Shown piece by piece: positions 1 to 5,170 of a stretch of 5,170 bases of DNA; the first letter of the stretch is position 1; the number at the start of each line of letters is the position of its first letter. Position numbers and translations under genes: made by a program. Location of the stretch: contig DQHV01000029.1 of assembly GCA_003524335.1 (NCBI GenBank), positions 507 through 5,676 of the forward strand, in the 5' to 3' direction. Below the pieces are notes generated by a model. That model worked only from the letters and a program-made list of their open reading frames with translations, was not told the DNA's origin and searched no databases. The DNA is from Candidatus Aminicenantota bacterium (GTDB taxonomy: Bacteria; Acidobacteriota; Aminicenantia; Aminicenantales; UBA8522).

Positions 1-1077
1 ACCGGCAAAAAGCTGTACATCACTGGCGGCATCGGCTCGACCGGCGAGTACGAAGCCTTCGGCGCCGATTACGAGCTGCCGAACGCCCTGGCTTATGCCG
101 AGACCTGCGCTTCGATCGGCAACGCCATGTGGAACCAGCGGCTGTTTGAGCTCCATGGAGATGCTAAGTACATCGATATCCTGGAGCGCATCATCTACAA
201 CGGGCTCATTTCGGGAGTTTCGCTCGGCGGCGACCGGTTCTTCTACCAGAACCCGCTCGAATCCGGCGGCAAGTATGAAAGGAGCTCCTGGTTCGAAGTT
301 GCCTGCTGCCCGGCCAACGTCGCGCGCTTCCTGCCGACCCTGCCAGGTTATGTTTATGCCACGGGTGGAGACAGCCTTTACATCAACCTTTTTGCCTCCG
401 GCACCGCCAGAATCGAGCTTCCCGGCCGGTCGGTCGAGCTCATCCAGGAAACCAAGTATCCGTGGGAAGGGACGGTCAAGATCCTGGTCAACGCCCGGCC
501 CGGCGGAAGTTTTGCCATCAGGATCCGGATACCGGGATGGGCCCGGAACAAGCCGGTGCCTACCGATCTCTACCGCTTTCTGGATCAAAGCGAACAGCAG
601 GTGAGACTCTGGGTCAACCGAAAGCCGGTCGATATCAAACTCGAGAAAGGCTATGCCCTGCTGCGACGAAAATGGCGGTCGAACGACTTGATCGAGGTCA
701 TCCTGCCCATGCCCAACCGCCGGATTGTAGCGCACGACTTAGTCAAGGAGGATGCCGGCAAAGTCGCTATTCAGAGAGGGCCGATCGTTTTTTGCGCCGA
801 GGGTATCGACAACGGCGGGCGGGCGCTAAACATCGTTCTTCCGGACGGAGCGAAGCTCGAACGCTGGTATCGCCCCGACCTTCTCGGCGGTGTGGCCATC
901 ATCACGGCCAAGGCGTTGGCGGTCGACCTGAGTTCCGACGGCAGGATCCTTGACCAGAGGACCCATCAGTTCATGGCCGTTCCCTTTTTTGCCTGGGCCA
1001 ACCGCGGCCCGGGAGAGATGCGGGTCTGGTTCCCCCGCACTCCCGCCACCCTTCGAAGCACAGGACCTGCTTTGTAA
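1..1077 (+). CDS. GH127 (DUF1680) beta-L-arabinofuranosidase-like glycosidase, C-terminal part
   Basis: The reading frame is open from base 1 to the TAA at 1075-1077 (358 visible residues); the N-terminal part lies outside the window. The family (model enzyme HypBA1 of Bifidobacterium longum) cleaves beta-L-arabinofuranosides using a cysteine nucleophile held by a zinc ion. Visible motifs fit: GEYEAFG (residues 15-21) with E18 matching the general acid/base, AETCA (33-37) with E34 and C36 as zinc ligands, and CCPAN (102-106) with C102 matching the nucleophile and C103 the last zinc ligand. The E18-to-E34 spacing of 16 equals that between Glu322 and Glu338 of HypBA1. After about residue 115 the sequence becomes beta-rich (beta-sandwich domains) with the usual VAIQRGPIVFCAEG segment, and it ends with the family's PFFAWANRGPGEMRVW signature. 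The C-terminus therefore looks intact. Substrate specificity cannot be read from this part; GH127 also includes members active on other sugars. No signal peptide can be judged because the start is missing. Confidence 0.93.
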   Translation, partial: TGKKLYITGGIGSTGEYEAFGADYELPNALAYAETCASIGNAMWNQRLFELHGDAKYIDILERIIYNGLISGVSLGGDRFFYQNPLESGGKYERSSWFEVACCPANVARFLPTLPGYVYATGGDSLYINLFASGTARIELPGRSVELIQETKYPWEGTVKILVNARPGGSFAIRIRIPGWARNKPVPTDLYRFLDQSEQQVRLWVNRKPVDIKLEKGYALLRRKWRSNDLIEVILPMPNRRIVAHDLVKEDAGKVAIQRGPIVFCAEGIDNGGRALNIVLPDGAKLERWYRPDLLGGVAIITAKALAVDLSSDGRILDQRTHQFMAVPFFAWANRGPGEMRVWFPRTPATLRSTGPAL

Positions 1078-1092
1078 AGCCGAGATTTCAAG

Positions 1093-1692
1093 TCAATCGA
1101 CCGGAAAGTGGCCGGCTTGAAGGAGCTTGAAGAAGCAGCGGGCGCAGGCCTCGAGGTCGTGCGCGGCATCGTGGGCACTCAGGTAAGAGCGGCCGAATAA
1201 GCACGTATGCAATTCTTCGAGCGTAGGCCACTTGTATCCGAATCCGCCCGGCCTGGGCAAACAGCAGACCTCGGTCGTTGACTTCATCGTGCAGATACCA
1301 GGGATTTCCAGGATAGAGAGGGGCTTTCTCATGCGGACAAATTCAGCCGCCAGAACTCCCCAGTCATAATCCAGGTTGTGAGCCACCAGCACGGTTCCCG
1401 GGCGGTTGACGGCTTCCTGAAATTCGTCCAAGACTGCAATTAAATCTTTCCCCTCTCGCAAGGCGTGCGCCTGTGTGATGCCGTGGATCATCGTCGCCTC
1501 CGCCGGGATCCGGAATCCCTCGGGCCGGATAATGTGACAATACGCCTTTATACGTTTGCCGCGCGTGTCGCAGCGCCCCCAGGCGATCTGGACCAGCCGG
1601 GGCCAGGCCTCGACATCGTCGGCCGAAAAATAGCGGGTGCGGGGCAAGCCTGTGGTTTCGCAATCGACGAACAGGAACCTGGAGGTTTTCAT
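1093..1692 (-). CDS. DnaQ-like DEDDh 3'-5' exonuclease (single domain)
   Basis: A complete 199-residue protein of the RNase T/DnaQ superfamily, which removes nucleotides from 3' ends using two metal ions. All catalytic residues are visible: Exo I FVDCETTGLP (D10, E12), Exo II AHNLDYD (D110, placed by H-N-x-x-x-D as in DnaQ), and Exo III HDAAHDLEA (H174 and D179), which makes it the DEDDh class. WPRLVQIAW (30-38), CTMKST (134-139) and GYKWPTLEELH (152-162) are typical of stand-alone epsilon-like exonucleases. No polymerase-binding tail, helicase or GIY-YIG domain is attached, so it is more likely a repair or RNA/DNA processing nuclease than the replicative proofreading subunit, but this is inference. 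The start is well fixed: no ATG, GTG or TTG occurs in frame between the upstream in-frame stop and the ATG at 1692. The only purine-rich stretch, GGGAAGG at 1708-1714 on the minus strand, lies 15 bases away, which is long for a Shine-Dalgarno. The gene converges on the GH127 gene with 15 bases between stops and diverges from the lactate permease gene. Confidence 0.93.
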   Translation of the reverse strand: MKTSRFLFVDCETTGLPRTRYFSADDVEAWPRLVQIAWGRCDTRGKRIKAYCHIIRPEGFRIPAEATMIHGITQAHALREGKDLIAVLDEFQEAVNRPGTVLVAHNLDYDWGVLAAEFVRMRKPLSILEIPGICTMKSTTEVCCLPRPGGFGYKWPTLEELHTCLFGRSYLSAHDAAHDLEACARCFFKLLQAGHFPVD

Positions 1693-1744
1693 GTGGGCAA
1701 TCGTTCGCCTTCCCGGCTTATGGGTTACTCCGACTCTCTGTCGA

Positions 1745-1750
1745 TGTCAA
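1745..1750 (-). promoter_or_regulatory. possible -35 box for the exonuclease gene
   Basis: The minus strand reads TTGACA, a perfect -35 match, 52 bases before the ATG. The hexamer 17 bases downstream is TAACCC (1722-1727), which matches only the first two bases of the -10 consensus. CATAAG (1718-1723) is a better hexamer but would need a 21-base spacer. The call is therefore weak. Confidence 0.25.
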
Positions 1751-1768
1751 GATGAGCGGCTGTTTAAA

Positions 1769-1813
1769 TTGGGGACACCATATGAATTTCCGAATTAGAA
1801 ATCGTGTCCACAA
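1769..1813. repeat. REP-like imperfect palindrome upstream of lctP
   Basis: The left arm TTGGGGACAC (1769-1778) pairs with the right arm GTGTCCACAA (1804-1813) at 9 of 10 positions. Inside, AT/AT and AATT/AATT (1785-1788 with 1793-1796) close a TCCG loop. A competing inner pairing is ATTTC (1786-1790) with GAAAT (1798-1802). The region is markedly AT-rich compared with the flanking genes. From memory, AATTGGGGACACCAT...GTGTCCCCAATT palindromes recur in several bacterial phyla, often near IS200-like Y1/REP-associated transposases; that link is recalled, not shown here. The palindrome ends 6 bases upstream of the lctP -35 box. It could instead be an operator, or act as a terminator-like structure insulating the divergent genes; it has no adjacent long T run on either side. 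Confidence 0.6.
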
Positions 1814-1818
1814 GGTTT

Positions 1819-1847
1819 TTGACCATCTTTCGCCGCTGTGATATAAG
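1819..1847 (+). promoter_or_regulatory. near-consensus extended -10 promoter of lctP
   Basis: The -35 hexamer TTGACC (1819-1824, 5 of 6) and the -10 hexamer TATAAG (1842-1847, 5 of 6) are separated by an optimal 17 bases. The -10 is preceded by TG at 1839-1840, giving an extended TGnTATAAG. Transcription would begin about 6-8 bases after the -10, at 1853-1855, which is immediately before the ATG at 1856. This predicts a leaderless or nearly leaderless transcript for the permease gene. Confidence 0.7.
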
Positions 1848-1855
1848 CGGTGGAA

Positions 1856-3496
1856 ATGGTCTGGCAGCAGGCTTACGATCCCCTGGGGAACGGCCTCCTC
1901 TCGGCGCTCGTTGCGGGCATCCCGATCATCGTCCTCCTCGGGACGCTCGCCTTTCTAAAACTCACTGCCCACCGGGCCGCCTTGCTCGGGCTGGCGGCCG
2001 CCCTGATCATCGCCGTCGCCGTCTTCCGAATGCCGGTTGATAAGGCCGGCGCTGTGACCGCATTCGGCGCCGCCTATGGTCTTTTCCCCATCGGTTGGAT
2101 CATCCTCAACGTTATTTTTCTTTACACCCTGGCTAATGAGAAGGGCCATTTCAAGGTTCTTCAAGAGAGTCTCACCGGGATCACCCGCGACAGTCGTCTC
2201 CAGCTCCTGCTCATCGCTTTTTGTTTCGGCGCCTTCTTCGAGGGGGCGGCCGGGTTCGGGACACCTGTCGCCGTCACGGCCGCCATGCTCATCGGTCTCG
2301 GGTTCACTCCTCTCGCCGCCTCGGGCCTCTCGCTCATCGCCAACACCGCCCCGGTGGCTTTTGGAGCGCTGGGAACGCCCATCATCGCCCTCCAGGGGGT
2401 GACCGGGTTATCGCTATTCGACCTGAGCGCCCAGGCCGGCCGCATCCTGCCCTTCTTCTCCATCATCGTCCCGTTCTGGCTCGTCTGGGCCTACGCCGGA
2501 TTCAGCGGTATGCTCGAGATCTGGCCCGCGCTTCTCGTCGCGGGAGCCTGCTTCGCCGTCCCCCAATTTCTAGTCTCCAACCTCCATGGACCCTGGCTCG
2601 TGGACATCATCGCCGCGGTCGTCTCCATCCTCGGGCTCGTCGTTTTTCTGCTCGCTTGGCATCCCCGGCGGATCTGGGGGCTAAACGGGCACGAGGCCGG
2701 CGCCCCCGCCCGCTCCTCCCATCGCTTCAGCCGGGCCGACGTCGTCCGGGCCTGGATGCCGTGGGCGATTCTCAGTGTCGTTGTTTTCATCTGGGGCATC
2801 CCCGAGGTCAAGGGATTCCTCGACGGGCTGTCCTCGTTCAAGGTGCCGGTCCCTCTCGTCCATCAGCTCGTCGAACGTATGCCTCCGGTCGTGGCCAACC
2901 CTACGCCGGAGGCTGCGGTCTTCAGCTTCAACTGGCTGTCGTTTACGGGGACCGGCATCCTCGTTGCCGCCCTCCTTTCCGCGTTCACCATGGGGTGCAG
3001 GCTCCGCGAGATCGGGCGGGCCTGGTGGGCGACTCTGCGCCGCGTCCGCCTTTCGCTCCTCACCGTATCCGCGATGCTCGCCCTCGGGTTTATCACCCGC
3101 TATTCCGGCCTGGATGCGGCCATGGGCCTGATGTTCGCCCGGACGGGAAAGCTCTATCCCTTCTTCGGTACGCTGCTGGGCTGGCTGGGGGTTGCGCTCA
3201 CCGGCTCGGACACCTCCTCCAACGTCCTCTTCGGCAGCCTGCAGCGAATCTCAGCCGAGCAGATCGGCCTCAGCCCGACGCTCATGGCCTCGGCCAACAG
3301 CTGCGGCGGGGTCATGGGCAAGATGATCGACGCCCAGAGCATCGTCGTCGCCTCGACGGCCACGCGCTGGTACGGCCACGAGGGATCGATCCTCCGCTAC
3401 GTCTTCTTCCACAGCCTGGCCCTGGCCGCCCTCATGGGCCTCTTCGTCCTCCTCCAGGCTTACGTCTCCCCCTTCACCAAGCTCGTCGTTCGTTAA
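1856..3496 (+). CDS. lctP: L-lactate permease (LctP family)
   Basis: An integral inner-membrane transporter of the lactate permease family (TC 2.A.14, E. coli LldP/GlcA), which moves lactate, and in some members glycolate, with protons. The protein is 546 residues from this ATG, close to the 551 of E. coli LldP, and collinear with it end to end: WQQAYDPLGN at the N-terminus, GAFFEGAAGFGTPVAVTAA about residues 125-143, NTAPVAFGALGTPI about 163-176, VERMPPVV about 339-346, LTGSDTSSN about 448-456 and GGVMGKMIDAQSI about 484-496. I count roughly 12-13 hydrophobic segments, with a hydrophilic loop near residues 268-298. A GTG at 1850 is also in frame, two codons upstream and just after a stop at 1844-1846. 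I prefer the ATG because the promoter places transcription start after the GTG, and because E. coli LldP also begins just before WQQ. No lactate dehydrogenase or LutABC gene is adjacent, so direction (uptake or fermentation-product export) is not settled. No clear terminator follows. Confidence 0.95.
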   Translation: MVWQQAYDPLGNGLLSALVAGIPIIVLLGTLAFLKLTAHRAALLGLAAALIIAVAVFRMPVDKAGAVTAFGAAYGLFPIGWIILNVIFLYTLANEKGHFKVLQESLTGITRDSRLQLLLIAFCFGAFFEGAAGFGTPVAVTAAMLIGLGFTPLAASGLSLIANTAPVAFGALGTPIIALQGVTGLSLFDLSAQAGRILPFFSIIVPFWLVWAYAGFSGMLEIWPALLVAGACFAVPQFLVSNLHGPWLVDIIAAVVSILGLVVFLLAWHPRRIWGLNGHEAGAPARSSHRFSRADVVRAWMPWAILSVVVFIWGIPEVKGFLDGLSSFKVPVPLVHQLVERMPPVVANPTPEAAVFSFNWLSFTGTGILVAALLSAFTMGCRLREIGRAWWATLRRVRLSLLTVSAMLALGFITRYSGLDAAMGLMFARTGKLYPFFGTLLGWLGVALTGSDTSSNVLFGSLQRISAEQIGLSPTLMASANSCGGVMGKMIDAQSIVVASTATRWYGHEGSILRYVFFHSLALAALMGLFVLLQAYVSPFTKLVVR

Positions 3497-3517
3497 AAAA
3501 GGTCGCTCCGGATCCTA

Positions 3518-3546
3518 TTGTGTCACCTGGAATGGTTTGCTAATAT
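3518..3546 (+). promoter_or_regulatory. probable promoter of the beta-propeller gene
   Basis: TTGTGT (3518-3523, 3 of 6 for -35) is followed after 17 bases by TAATAT (3541-3546, 4 of 6 for -10). A TGC at 3538-3540 makes it an extended -10. The expected transcription start near 3553 leaves a short leader that just contains the ribosome binding site. The match is moderate, and read-through from lctP remains possible. Confidence 0.45.
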
Positions 3547-3556
3547 TGGGAATACT

Positions 3557-3562
3557 AAGGGG
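3557..3562 (+). promoter_or_regulatory. Shine-Dalgarno deciding the propeller start
   Basis: AAGGGG lies 7 bases before the ATG at 3570, an ideal spacing. This selects 3570 over the in-frame TTG codons at 3537 and 3546. It contrasts with the lctP start, which has no usable Shine-Dalgarno. Confidence 0.75.
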
Positions 3563-3569
3563 TGTTCGA

Positions 3570-4667
3570 ATGAACCAGCGAACCTCGAACTCAGGTTGGA
3601 CTCTCAAGACGGCCGGGGTGTGCTTCCTAACGTTATTCTGGGTATCCTCCTTGGCTGCCCAGGAAGTTATCCATAATCCTGCTAAGCCATTGCGTAAGAA
3701 CCCGGGCAGGTCTCTAGAACTTGTTGAAGTCCTCCGGATAAGGGACACTGGCGATAAATTCTTTTTTAGCGGCAGTCCAGGAGGTTTTTCGTCGCTGGGG
3801 ATGGATCCTGAGGGGCGTATTTATGTCCAAAGTGGGAAAGACCAGATTCTCAAGTTCACCACGGAAGGCGATTTCATAAAGAATATTGTTCGCGGCGGCC
3901 AGGGGCCTGGAGAGGTTTCCCAGTATTTCGTTTTTCTTGTCGGAGAAGAAGATATCTTCATCATGGATTTCGGACAGAACCGTGTCATCCGATTGACAAC
4001 GGAGGGCAAGCTTATCCATCAGTGGACGGCTTTGCGCGCTTATAATGATCTCATCGGCATCCTGAACGACGGAGTGATGTTCTCGCGCAGCAACTACCCG
4101 CCTCCCGAAGAAAGGACTGGGAAGCTCATGGATGTCCCCAGCGATATTCTCCGCGTCTCCTTTGACGGCTCGGAAGAAACGCTCGTTCATAGATACCCGG
4201 TCCTCCGCTTCCTGGCCCAAGGCGCGGCAGCGGCCTGGGCGCCCTTTCATGCGGCTCTTTCGGATGATGGAAGATACCTGTTCGTCAATCACACGGCTGA
4301 ATACGAGATCTCGATGCTGGACCTCAGGACAGGAGGAACCATCAGGTCTTTCAAGAGGAAGTACAAGCGGATCGAGCATCCCCTGTATCCTCACGAGGCC
4401 GAGTTTAACAAGAAATATGCTTTCAAAAGACCCTACGAGGCGGATATCACCGGACTCTATATTTTTGGTGACCAACTTTGGGTCAAGACATCTACACAAG
4501 ATAAGGATAAGGGCGCCCTCTATGATGTGTACTCGTTTGATGGGGTCTATCGAGATGCGTTTATGTTGAATAAGAACATTATTTCGATTCAACGAGGCTG
4601 TTTATTAGCCTGGGAATCGGACGAGGAAGGGATCCTCTCCGTTGTGGTCTATAAACCCAAGCAGTGA
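3570..4667 (+). CDS. secreted 6-bladed beta-propeller (NHL-like) protein
   Basis: A 365-residue exported protein. The N-terminus has basic residues, a hydrophobic core (about 14-28) and a likely signal peptidase I site at LAA|QE after residue 30; C18 is not in a proper lipobox, so it is probably not a lipoprotein. The mature part shows blade-like repeats: MDPEGRIYV...ILKFTTEGDFIKNI (78-106), EEDIFIMDFGQNRVIRLTTEGKLIHQW (126-152), LSDDGRYLFV...SMLDLRTGG (230-256), GDQLWV...YDVYSFDGVYRDAF (300-331) and a closing strand near 350-362. RGGQGPGEV (108-116) is the signature of the 6-bladed beta-propeller family (DUF5128/NHL-like), which is often present in many copies in Bacteroidota and Aminicenantes-type genomes. 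No catalytic residues can be named, so a binding or scaffold role outside the cytoplasm is inferred and the ligand is unknown. Its base composition is visibly less GC-rich than lctP, which could reflect a lineage-specific expanded family or acquisition. Confidence 0.85.
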   Translation: MNQRTSNSGWTLKTAGVCFLTLFWVSSLAAQEVIHNPAKPLRKNPGRSLELVEVLRIRDTGDKFFFSGSPGGFSSLGMDPEGRIYVQSGKDQILKFTTEGDFIKNIVRGGQGPGEVSQYFVFLVGEEDIFIMDFGQNRVIRLTTEGKLIHQWTALRAYNDLIGILNDGVMFSRSNYPPPEERTGKLMDVPSDILRVSFDGSEETLVHRYPVLRFLAQGAAAAWAPFHAALSDDGRYLFVNHTAEYEISMLDLRTGGTIRSFKRKYKRIEHPLYPHEAEFNKKYAFKRPYEADITGLYIFGDQLWVKTSTQDKDKGALYDVYSFDGVYRDAFMLNKNIISIQRGCLLAWESDEEGILSVVVYKPKQ

Positions 4668-4706
4668 TCAGTCGCCTGGTCCCCCCAAGCTGGAAAGGGA
4701 CGCTTA

Positions 4707-4729
4707 CCTTCGGGAAACATCCCCTAAGG
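4707..4729. terminator. weak hairpin between convergent genes
   Basis: CCTT-c-GGG (4707-4714) can pair with CCC-ct-AAGG (4721-4729) around the loop AAACAT, giving seven pairs with a small internal loop. It sits in the 81-base gap between two convergent stops, where a bidirectional terminator would be expected. There is no T run on either side, so a factor-independent terminator is not well supported. Two competing short pairings, GTCCC/GGGAC (4679-4683 with 4697-4701) and GGGAA/TTCCC (4712-4716 with 4732-4736), are also present. Confidence 0.25.
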
Positions 4730-4748
4730 CGTTCCCGGTCTGTTAGGC

Positions 4749-5170
4749 TTATTTCGGATAGGCGCGCTCGGCGGGGCCGCGGTAAACGGCCTCGCTGAAG
4801 ACGATCGAGCGCATCGGCGGCTGAGTGGTGACCTCTTCGAAGTAGTGGGCCGAGAGCCCCATCGTCCGGCCGAAGATGAACAGGGCCTTGGCCAGCTTCG
4901 GGGAGAGCCCCATGTCGGCGATGATCGCGCCGATGACTCCGTCGACGTTGATCGGCAGGCTCAGGCCGCGGACCTCCCTCAGCATCTCTTCGGCGATGCG
5001 CGAGACGGCGACGCACGGGCCGGCCAGCCCGTTCTCTCCGGCCATCGCCCAGAGGACGTCCCGGCGCGGGTCCTGCGTGTGGACGCGATGGCCCATGCCC
5101 TCGATGCGCCGGCCTTCCCTGAGGTAGCGGCGGATGACGGCCCGCGTCGCGTCGGCGAGCGAAAGCCCCT
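4749..5170 (-). CDS. citrate synthase / citryl-CoA lyase family enzyme, C-terminal part
   Basis: The frame is open from the right edge (first complete codon starts at 5168) to the TAA at 4749-4751, giving 139 visible residues; the N-terminal part, including the first catalytic histidine region, is outside. The citrate synthase fold signatures are clear: GMGHRVHTQDPR (24-35) matches the GHRVY..DPR motif that carries the second catalytic histidine (H27). INVDGVIGAIIADMG (73-87) carries the catalytic aspartate (D76, equivalent to E. coli GltA D362). GRTMGLSAHYFEE (100-112) matches ARTVGWIAHW. The NVDG context, the AHYFEE segment and the short tail resemble proteins annotated as citryl-CoA lyase or the CoA-lyase half of ATP-citrate lyase more than housekeeping GltA, but this is from memory. 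Such enzymes make or break the citryl-CoA C-C bond between acetyl-CoA and oxaloacetate. The gene is convergent with the propeller gene and has no visible functional link to it. Confidence 0.85.
   Translation of the reverse strand, partial: GLSLADATRAVIRRYLREGRRIEGMGHRVHTQDPRRDVLWAMAGENGLAGPCVAVSRIAEEMLREVRGLSLPINVDGVIGAIIADMGLSPKLAKALFIFGRTMGLSAHYFEEVTTQPPMRSIVFSEAVYRGPAERAYPK

Noticed and set aside
95..953. Two open frames (95-604 and 462-953) overlapping the GH127 gene on the + strand
   Set aside because: Both are out of frame with the clear GH127 reading frame and give low-complexity Ser/Arg/Pro translations.
1693..1849. Riboswitch or small RNA gene in the divergent intergenic region
   Set aside because: The lctP promoter lies at the end of this region and leaves almost no leader. 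The only structured element is the short palindrome, and no known riboswitch core is recognisable.
3497..3520. Intrinsic terminator after lctP
   Set aside because: There is an A run next to the stop codon but no GC-rich stem followed by T residues.
2221..3543. Long open frame of 440 codons on the + strand inside lctP
   Set aside because: It lies out of frame across the permease gene, is extremely rich in Arg, Pro and Gly, and has no recognisable domain. It is a frame shadow of a GC-rich gene.
3537..3569. Upstream TTG start for the propeller gene
   Set aside because: It would precede the likely -10 box and lacks a Shine-Dalgarno, whereas the ATG at 3570 has AAGGGG at ideal spacing and starts a normal signal peptide.
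3609..3662. Lipoprotein signal (Cys at residue 18 of the propeller protein)
   Set aside because: The residues before the Cys (TAGV) do not form a lipobox with Gly/Ala/Ser at -1, and the Cys lies inside the hydrophobic core, not at its end.
3714..4592. Open frame of 292 codons on the minus strand opposite the propeller gene
   Set aside because: It is wholly antisense to a gene with a signal peptide, Shine-Dalgarno and family motifs, and its translation shows no recognisable motif.
4579..5016. Minus-strand open frame overlapping the citrate synthase-type gene
   Set aside because: The Arg-rich translation has no family motifs, while the overlapping frame has GHRV..DPR, NVD and GRTMG; it is a shadow, and nothing suggests a frameshift.

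Overview
The window is a stretch of GC-rich bacterial chromosome (roughly 60% G+C by eye) carrying five protein-coding genes, two of them cut by the window edges. No rRNA, tRNA, CRISPR array, transposase or phage gene is visible. The gene set fits a carbohydrate-fermenting bacterium: a GH127 arabinofuranosidase, a lactate permease, a secreted 6-bladed beta-propeller protein and a citrate synthase/citryl-CoA lyase type enzyme. The propeller family, and a REP-like palindrome containing GGGGACAC, remind me of Candidatus Aminicenantes or Acidobacteriota genomes. That placement is an impression from memory and is not proven by the sequence.

Layout, left to right. Positions 1-1077 (+) hold the C-terminal part of a GH127 (DUF1680) glycosidase with all its active-site residues visible. 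After only 15 bases comes a convergent, complete DEDDh 3'-5' exonuclease gene (1093-1692, -). A 157-163 base divergent intergenic region follows. It holds an imperfect palindrome (1769-1813) and a near-consensus sigma70-type promoter (1819-1847). The lactate permease gene lctP/lldP runs from 1856 (or 1850) to 3496 (+). A 73-base gap with its own likely promoter and a good Shine-Dalgarno leads to the secreted beta-propeller gene (3570-4667, +). An 81-base convergent gap with a weak hairpin separates it from the C-terminal part of a citrate synthase family enzyme (4749-5170, -), whose start lies beyond the window.

The genes do not form an obvious single operon. Each + strand gene downstream of the exonuclease appears to have its own promoter, and the strands alternate. 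Functional links are loose: sugar release from arabinan-type glycans, lactate exchange across the inner membrane, and C-C bond chemistry on citryl-CoA or citrate. The most interesting local signal is the upstream region of lctP. There a strong extended -10 promoter lies so close to the gene that its transcript would start at, or just before, the ATG (a leaderless mRNA), with a REP-like hairpin directly upstream of the -35 box. I found no convincing undescribed multi-gene system in this window.
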